Assembly: GCA_007922305.1 (NCBI GenBank)
Contig: ML677358.1
Coordinates: 11,177,343-11,241,342, forward strand
Direction: 5' to 3'
Length of the DNA: 64,000 nt
Source of the DNA: Dermatemys mawii
Lineage: Eukaryota; Chordata; Testudines; Dermatemydidae
Part shown: in pieces, positions 58,805 through 64,000 of the stretch
Position numbering within the stretch: the first letter of the stretch is position 1
Layout: each line of letters begins with the position of its first letter
Notes under the pieces: generated by a model
The model's database searches: none
Seen by the model: only the letters and a program-made list of their open reading frames with translations
Told to the model about the DNA's origin: nothing
Program-made: the position numbers and the translations under genes

Positions 58805-59696
58805 TGATCAGTTTCCTAATAATGCAGGATGGACAGGCATTGGTAAATTTCAGGCCTTTTCATTCATCATCTTCCATATGAAGCCTCTTAAGACACAAAA
58901 GGACTTGCACCAATATATAGTCCTTGAAATTGACCTCCTCTTAGTCTGCAACAAATCACTGTGGTTGCCTGCTGTGACATAAATGCTTTGGGATTATTAA
59001 AAATATTACACGTTGCTTTTATGCACTGGTACACTCAGATTTTGTCTGATTTTGACCAATGGCTGCAAAAACATAGCAGAATGGTTTTTTGTTGGTGATG
59101 GTTCCAAGCCTGCGTTGTTGCCAATTCATGCAATGCTCTGCTTAGTTGATAATCATTCATACATATACAATGTAATAGCCAATAAAATAAGCTGCAAAAT
59201 TAAAAAAGGCAATTTGACATATTTTAGGTGTGCTGATATGATAGCTTTCTGGCGGCTAATGACAGAACTGCTGTTCTTTCTGTATTGAAACATTTTCCTG
59301 AAGGTAAAATAAGCTGTAGGCAGTGACATCTAGAGCACTGTTAGTTCTGGGGATTTTAATCTAAATATCTGATCTTAAACGAGCTGTGAAAATTTTTTTG
59401 TAAGCAGGCCCAAATCCTGGCACTTGGCAAACACTAAACAGGCATGTCTGGTTTGTTTATAAATGTGGAACTTTATCCCTGTTCACTGAAAGGGTGAATG
59501 AAATTGGTGCCAGCTGTTCAGTGAACCTTGCTCAAGTTTCAAGTCTACCTGGCCTCATTTCTAGTTCAGGATGCAGACCTGGATAAAGTGGATGCTTTTA
59601 CATGGTTAATGACCCAAACATGGGCAAATCTTGGTTAGCAAAGAAAAATGTTGCTTTACATTTCTAGTTTGAACATGTGGAACAAGTAATTCAGTG
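58805..59696. other. Unique non-coding stretch
   Basis: A 91-codon frame at 59013-59288 (+) has no motif. No repeat ends. Confidence 0.45.
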
Positions 59697-59775
59697 CTCA
59701 GTTCAGATCAGAACCGTATTGTGCTAAGCACTATACAAATACATCTTTCATCTCCACCTTGAAGAGCTTCCACAT
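59697..59775 (-). mobile_element. L2/MIR-like tail fragment
   Basis: Reads cgtattgtgctaagcactat then acaaatacat and cttgaagagctt, the complement-strand 3' end of L2/MIR-type elements. Confidence 0.55.
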
Positions 59776-60539
59776 TAAGGCACCCATCCTGGGTCTACTT
59801 CTGTGAAGCAGCTTCTAAGATTGGAGCCCTAGAAGACAAGTGCCATATGAAGAGTGGGGAGAATGGAGATGTGGATATTAATTTCATTTGCCATTTCTTT
59901 TATTATTAGAAATATAGTTGATTCCAAGCTACCTCATCTGCTCAAAGCGAAACTCCCTGCACTCCAAACAACAATACCATTTGTACATGAACCCCATGCA
60001 TACTGCAACCGCTCACTTCAAACAGCTCTAATTATTAGCTACTGTATCAGCAACAAATTCAGATTTATCTCATTGTACAGGACTTGCTGTTTCCTCAGAT
60101 AACACTAAAGAAACATAGAAATTCACAGAGCTGCCAAAGTATTACACACATTATCTGACTTAGATTTGAAACCATTGGTCATACCTCTATAATATTTATT
60201 TATGATTACTAATTCAAAGTTTAGAAATAATTTTAAAGTATTATTTTCATCAGTTTAGCATCTTCTCCTGTGACCTATATGACCAGATGCAAAGTGTTAC
60301 ATACAGTTCAGTGAATAATATATATTGAATAATTTACTAAAGGAATGCGTCCTCTCTTTCCAATGGCTGAATGTGGACTACTTGATATTTGAAATGGCAT
60401 GTGTGCTAGCTAGCTGTGATTGGTCACATAACTCACATGATATTTGTCTGTTCCCTAAATGGCATAGCATAACTGTTGTATTTAAGAGGAAGACTTGAAG
60501 AAGCAACTGAGGCTTTGAATGTTTCAGAGAAAGGGAAAA
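59776..60539. other. Unique non-coding stretch
   Basis: No repeat or coding feature recognised. Confidence 0.45.
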
Positions 60540-60547
60540 GTCTAGAG

Positions 60548-61164
60548 CAGGGGTGGGCAAAGTTTTTGGCCCCAGGGCCACACTGGGATTGCGAAACTGT
60601 ATAGAGGGCCGGGTAGGGAAGGCTGTGCCTCCCCAAACAGCCTGGCCCCCGCCCCGTCCCACTTCCTGCCCCTTGACTGCCCCCCTCAGAATCCTGACCA
60701 ATCCAACCTCCCCCCCCGGTCCTTGTCCCCTGACCGTCCCGTCCTGGGATCCTCGTCTCTAACTACCCCCCGGGATTTCACCCCCTATCCAACCTCCTCG
60801 CTCCCTTTCCCCTGACTGCCCTGATTCCTATCCACACCCCCGCCCCCTGACAGACCTCCAGGACTCCCACACCCGCTCCCCATCCCCTGACTGCCCTCTG
60901 GAACCACCTGCTCTTTATCCAACCCCCCTGCTCCCCACCCCCTTACCATGCCGCTCAGAGCAGCAGGAGTTCACAGCAGCACGGCCCAGCCAGAGCCAGG
61001 CATGCCACCCAGAGTGCTGGCTGTGTGTCATGCTGAGGCTGCTTGGGAGGAGGAATAGCAGAGGAGGGGTCGGGGGCTCGCCTCCCTGAACAGGAGCTCA
61101 GGCACCAGGCAAGATGGTCCCACAGGCTGAATATGGCCCACAGGCCATAGTTTGCCCACCTCTG
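60548..61164 (+). mobile_element. GC-rich hAT element, 617 bp, complete
   Basis: The left end caggggtgggcaaagt and the right end tttgcccacctctg are inverted termini. Flanks gtctagag (60540-60547) and gtctacag (61165-61172) are an 8-bp TSD with one mismatch. The interior 60640-60950 is a C-rich tract of degenerate 'cccctgactgcc' and 'tccaacccccc' words. No transposase. A second copy starts at 63441 and a 5' stub lies at 36016. Confidence 0.88.
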
Positions 61165-61172
61165 GTCTACAG

Positions 61173-62153
61173 CGATCCACGGAATCTTAGAAAACTCTCA
61201 AACTTTTCCTCCCAGTATCTGCTAGGCCTTGCCCAATTTGTTGGTTTTATGAAGGGTCTACATCTAATTTTCTCTCACCACCCTAGCACAAAGCATTTAC
61301 ATGTGCACGTGCATTCCCAGCTGTGAAAGGAATCAGACTGCAGGAATCCTTATTTAACAACCTTTGTTGCAGTGTTTTAGAAAGGGGTTTGGGGAACCCT
61401 GTTCCTCTGCTTGCAGTGTCTTATCCCCTATAAATACATCACTTGCAATGAGAGTACTAATGTGCATTAGCTTAAAGTTCCATTGGCTTTGGTCATGCTT
61501 GCAACTCTTAGGATTTCTTTTCTGCCAAAAGTTGTTTGGGCGAAACTCAGTGCTTAACTGCTGACAGAAAGGAAAGAGAGGAGAGTTTTGGGTACAGCCA
61601 AAGCAAATTCACAAGCGAAATTTTGGTTTGTGGTATTACCCGGTTTTAGTAGTGTTGAAGTCCATAGGCATTCCATTATCTGTCCCTTTGTTTTACTGGC
61701 CTTTGTCTACCCGAAAAAAGAAAAAATCTAAATTGTCAAAATAACATTGTCAGTAAGAAAAATGCCCTGAAGAGAAGCATACTACTTCTCAGATAGGATG
61801 CTATTGAGAGGCCAGTTAGTATTCATGGCACTAACTCCCATTAATTCAAACCCACTGATATTTTTAACGTAATCTATGTAATGGGGTTTTAAGTAAATTT
61901 AGGTTTTTTATCATTAGTCATGAAGCAGATTCTCTCCTGCGTCAGAGCTCTGGCCATCACAAGAAGGCAGCAGCAGCGTGTCACAAAGGTGGCTTCACCA
62001 CCCTGGATCTCGAGACCAGTCCCAGCTCTGCCCGTGGGTAGAATAGCTTCTGGACAGCTCTAAGATCTGCCACTGAGACAGGGGCCTTTAATGGGTCTCA
62101 TCCCACTGGAGGATTGCTGTGGCAGAGCAGAGGAGAGCGGTTACAGGTACAGA
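61173..62153. other. Unique non-coding stretch
   Basis: No repeat or coding feature recognised. Confidence 0.45.
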
Positions 62154-62161
62154 GCCCCGGT

Positions 62162-62286
62162 TAAGGTGACCAGACAGCAAGTGTGAAAAATCGGGACAAG
62201 CGTTGGAGGGTAATAGGAACCTATATAAGAAAAAGACCTCAAAAATCAGGACTGTCCCTATAAAATCAGGGCATCTGGTCACTCCC
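62162..62286 (+). mobile_element. hAT-type MITE, copy 5 of 5
   Basis: Starts TAAGGTGACCAGACAGC and ends near TCTGGTCACTCCC, with the landmark ctatataagaaaaagacc. The right terminus is altered (CACTCCC for CACCCTA). The flanks are only roughly similar (gccccggt against tccccagt), so the right boundary is uncertain by about 4 bp. Confidence 0.82.
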
Positions 62287-62960
62287 CAGTCAGGCTGAGA
62301 TGCACAGCAGGGAGTTTTGCTGCCAGGGTAAGTCTCCGCTGACAATTTGGCGTTGAAATCTGACCCCCTTTATGCCACCTGGGTGGTGCAAAGAGCCAGG
62401 TCTCAGAAAACAACATGGCTCAGAGATTGTTGCTTGCCTTAGTTTAAATACCTGTCTGCAAAGTCCTTGTAATTCTTTATGTATTTTTGTCTCCAAGAAT
62501 AAATACTTATTTCTTAAGGTCAGTCTTCCAAAGATGTATTCCACAGGAAGCCAGGGACTGATCTCAGATCCATCAGCCAAAGGAGTTACTCCAGATTTGC
62601 CATACATGTACACACATCAAGGTAACTGATGCTCACAATTTGGCAGATGGTCATTAAGTGGAAGAGTCTCATTTGTGAAATTTGGGGGGGAGAATATTAT
62701 AGAAGTAATCACAGCACTTCTTTGTGTAAATGTACATTAAACAGACCCATTGTACAAGCTGTGAGTTTTCAATGGGCCTTGAAGAATAATTTAGAGTGTT
62801 ATTAAAAAATGCTCTTCTTCGCTGAGAATATTAATTGTGTTTGGTGCTGAACTGGAATATTAAAGGCGTAGAGGGAAGCAGAACATTTCAGAATATAATG
62901 GAATGTACTCACATTTTATGCACATATGAATAATTCAACGAATTAGGAAAAAGTCACTGC
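62287..62960. other. Unique non-coding stretch
   Basis: Antisense frames of 85-107 codons with no motif. No repeat ends. Confidence 0.45.
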
Positions 62961-62961
62961 C

Positions 62962-63177
62962 TTTGGTAAGGTTGCCAACTTTCTACTCACACAAAACTGA
63001 ACACCCTTGCCCCACGCCCTGCCCCGCCCCTCCTCCAAGGCCCCGCCCCCTTGCATTCCATCTCCCACTCACTCTGTCACTCGTTCTCCCCACCCTCACT
63101 CACTTGCTCATTTTCACCTGGCCGGGTCAGGGAGGCGGGTGCTGGAGAGAGTGAGGGCTCCAGCTGGGAGATGTTTA
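62962..63177 (+). mobile_element. 5' part of a hAT-like element, truncated
   Basis: Begins taaggttgccaactttctac, followed by a C-rich section (gccccgcccctcctccaagg) and a G-rich end (agggctccagctgggag). This resembles the left half of a common reptile hAT element; the right terminus is missing. Confidence 0.55.
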
Positions 63178-63440
63178 GTTCATCTGAGCGTATGAGTCCT
63201 GGGAACTGGGCTGCTGTGCTGACTGCCCCATTATAAGCCTAATCCCTAGCCACGGAGTAAATCGTGGCAAATTCCCCTTTCTGTGGCTAGCAAACCATAT
63301 AACCCATATTGATTCACACTTCAAGTGCTAAATAATTGGTTTGATACTTAAATATATTGTTCCTGAGCCAGAAGCAATTCACAAACTACTTATTCTTTCC
63401 TGATATATGTGTAATACACATGTCTTTAATAGCTATAGAT
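63178..63440. other. Unique spacer
   Basis: Nothing recognised. Confidence 0.45.
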
Positions 63441-64000
63441 CAGGGATGGGCAAACTTTTTGGCCCGAGGCCACATCAGGATTGCAAAACTGTGTGGAGGG
63501 CCGGGTAGGGAAGGCTGTGCCTCCCCAAACAGCCTGATCCCTGTGCTCTGTCCGACTCCCACCCGCTTCCCGCCCCTGACTGCCCCCCTCAGAACTCCTC
63601 CATCCACCACCATCCCCTGCTCCTTGTCTCCTGACAGTCCCCTCAGGAACCCATCCCCAACTGACCCCCAGAACCCTGCCACCTATCCAACCCCCAGTTC
63701 CCTGTCCCCTGACTGCCACGACCTCTATACCACCCCCGCCCCTTAACAGGCCCCCCGGAACTCCCATGCTTATCCAACCCTTCCCCATATCCTGTCTCCT
63801 GACGGCCACCGCCCCTCAAAACCTCTGCCCCATCCAACCACCCCCTGCTCCCTGCCCCTTATCCAACCCCCCATCCTCAGCACCCTTACCATGCTGCTCA
63901 GAGCAGCATGTCTGACAGTCGTGCCGCCCGATCGAAGCCAGATACGCTGCCGCGCTGCCCCACACAAGCGTGCAGCCCCGCCCACCAGAGCGCTGCCCAT
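63441..64000 (+). mobile_element. GC-rich hAT element, second copy, runs off the window
   Basis: Starts cagggatgggcaaacttttt as in the copy at 60548 and shares the order of internal words (gagggccgggtagggaaggc, ctccccaaacagcctg, C-rich tract, ccatgctgctcagagcagca). The right end lies beyond base 64000. The frames of 64-129 codons on both strands reflect the C-rich tract, not genes. Confidence 0.85.

Noticed and set aside
63357..63809. 127-129 codon frames on both strands near the window end
   Set aside because: Both fall in the C-rich tract of the hAT copy starting at 63441.
1..64000. tRNA, rRNA, CRISPR array or bacterial operon
   Set aside because: No cloverleaf with an A/B box pair, no rRNA-like stretch, no regularly spaced direct repeats and no ribosome-binding-site-led gene rows were seen.

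Overview
The window looks like non-coding DNA from a reptile, most probably a turtle. I infer this from the mix of interspersed repeats: CR1 LINE 3' ends and reverse-transcriptase fragments, several hAT families with 8-bp target-site duplications (TSDs), 'GTCTACACT'-ended MITEs, short palindromic repeats, MIR/L2-like tails and a TG...CA solo LTR. Repeat family names come from memory of reptile repeats and were not checked by a search. Base composition is AT-rich, with GC-rich islands that nearly all lie inside hAT elements. There is no bacterial-type gene organisation, no tRNA or rRNA gene and no CRISPR array.

No complete protein-coding gene is visible. The longest open frames are about 155 codons and lie in GC-rich repeat DNA. 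In 64 kb read in six frames, open stretches of this size are expected by chance. The best coding candidates are small: a possible 93-bp exon at 4097-4189 with good splice signals, a weaker one at 28130-28247, and three unidentified open frames with coding-like composition at 53352-53537 (-), 54074-54247 (+) and 55660-55977 (-). The window is best read as intergenic DNA or the inside of a very large intron.

Layout. 0-12 kb: unique DNA with a GC-rich hAT element (2219-2904), a foldback-type repeat (5420-5650), a small hAT MITE beside a solo LTR (7753-8916), and unique DNA. 12-27 kb: a 1.2-kb CR1 fragment (15821-16990, minus), a Penelope-like tail (18427-18545), a 747-bp hAT element (23320-24066) and a second CR1 piece (26523-26690). 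27-36 kb: MIR, a long LTR-like block (30100-31794), a GC-rich hAT-like element (32441-32906), MITE copy 3, an inverted Penelope-like composite (35425-35575) and a chimeric hAT element (35979-36174). 36-52 kb: more Penelope-like tails, palindromic repeats, hAT (38927-39438, 49204-49831), MITEs, a Tigger-like element (48145-48827) and a foldback repeat (50281-51010). 52-64 kb: coding-like islands, CR1, a LINE reverse-transcriptase remnant (57580-57930), and two related GC-rich hAT elements (60548-61164 and from 63441 to the window edge).

Nothing here works together as a gene system; the content is a record of transposition. The most interesting signals are hammerhead-ribozyme-like motifs in the Penelope-like tails, the chimeric or inverted repeats, five scattered copies of one MITE with readable TSDs, and the candidate exon at 4097-4189.
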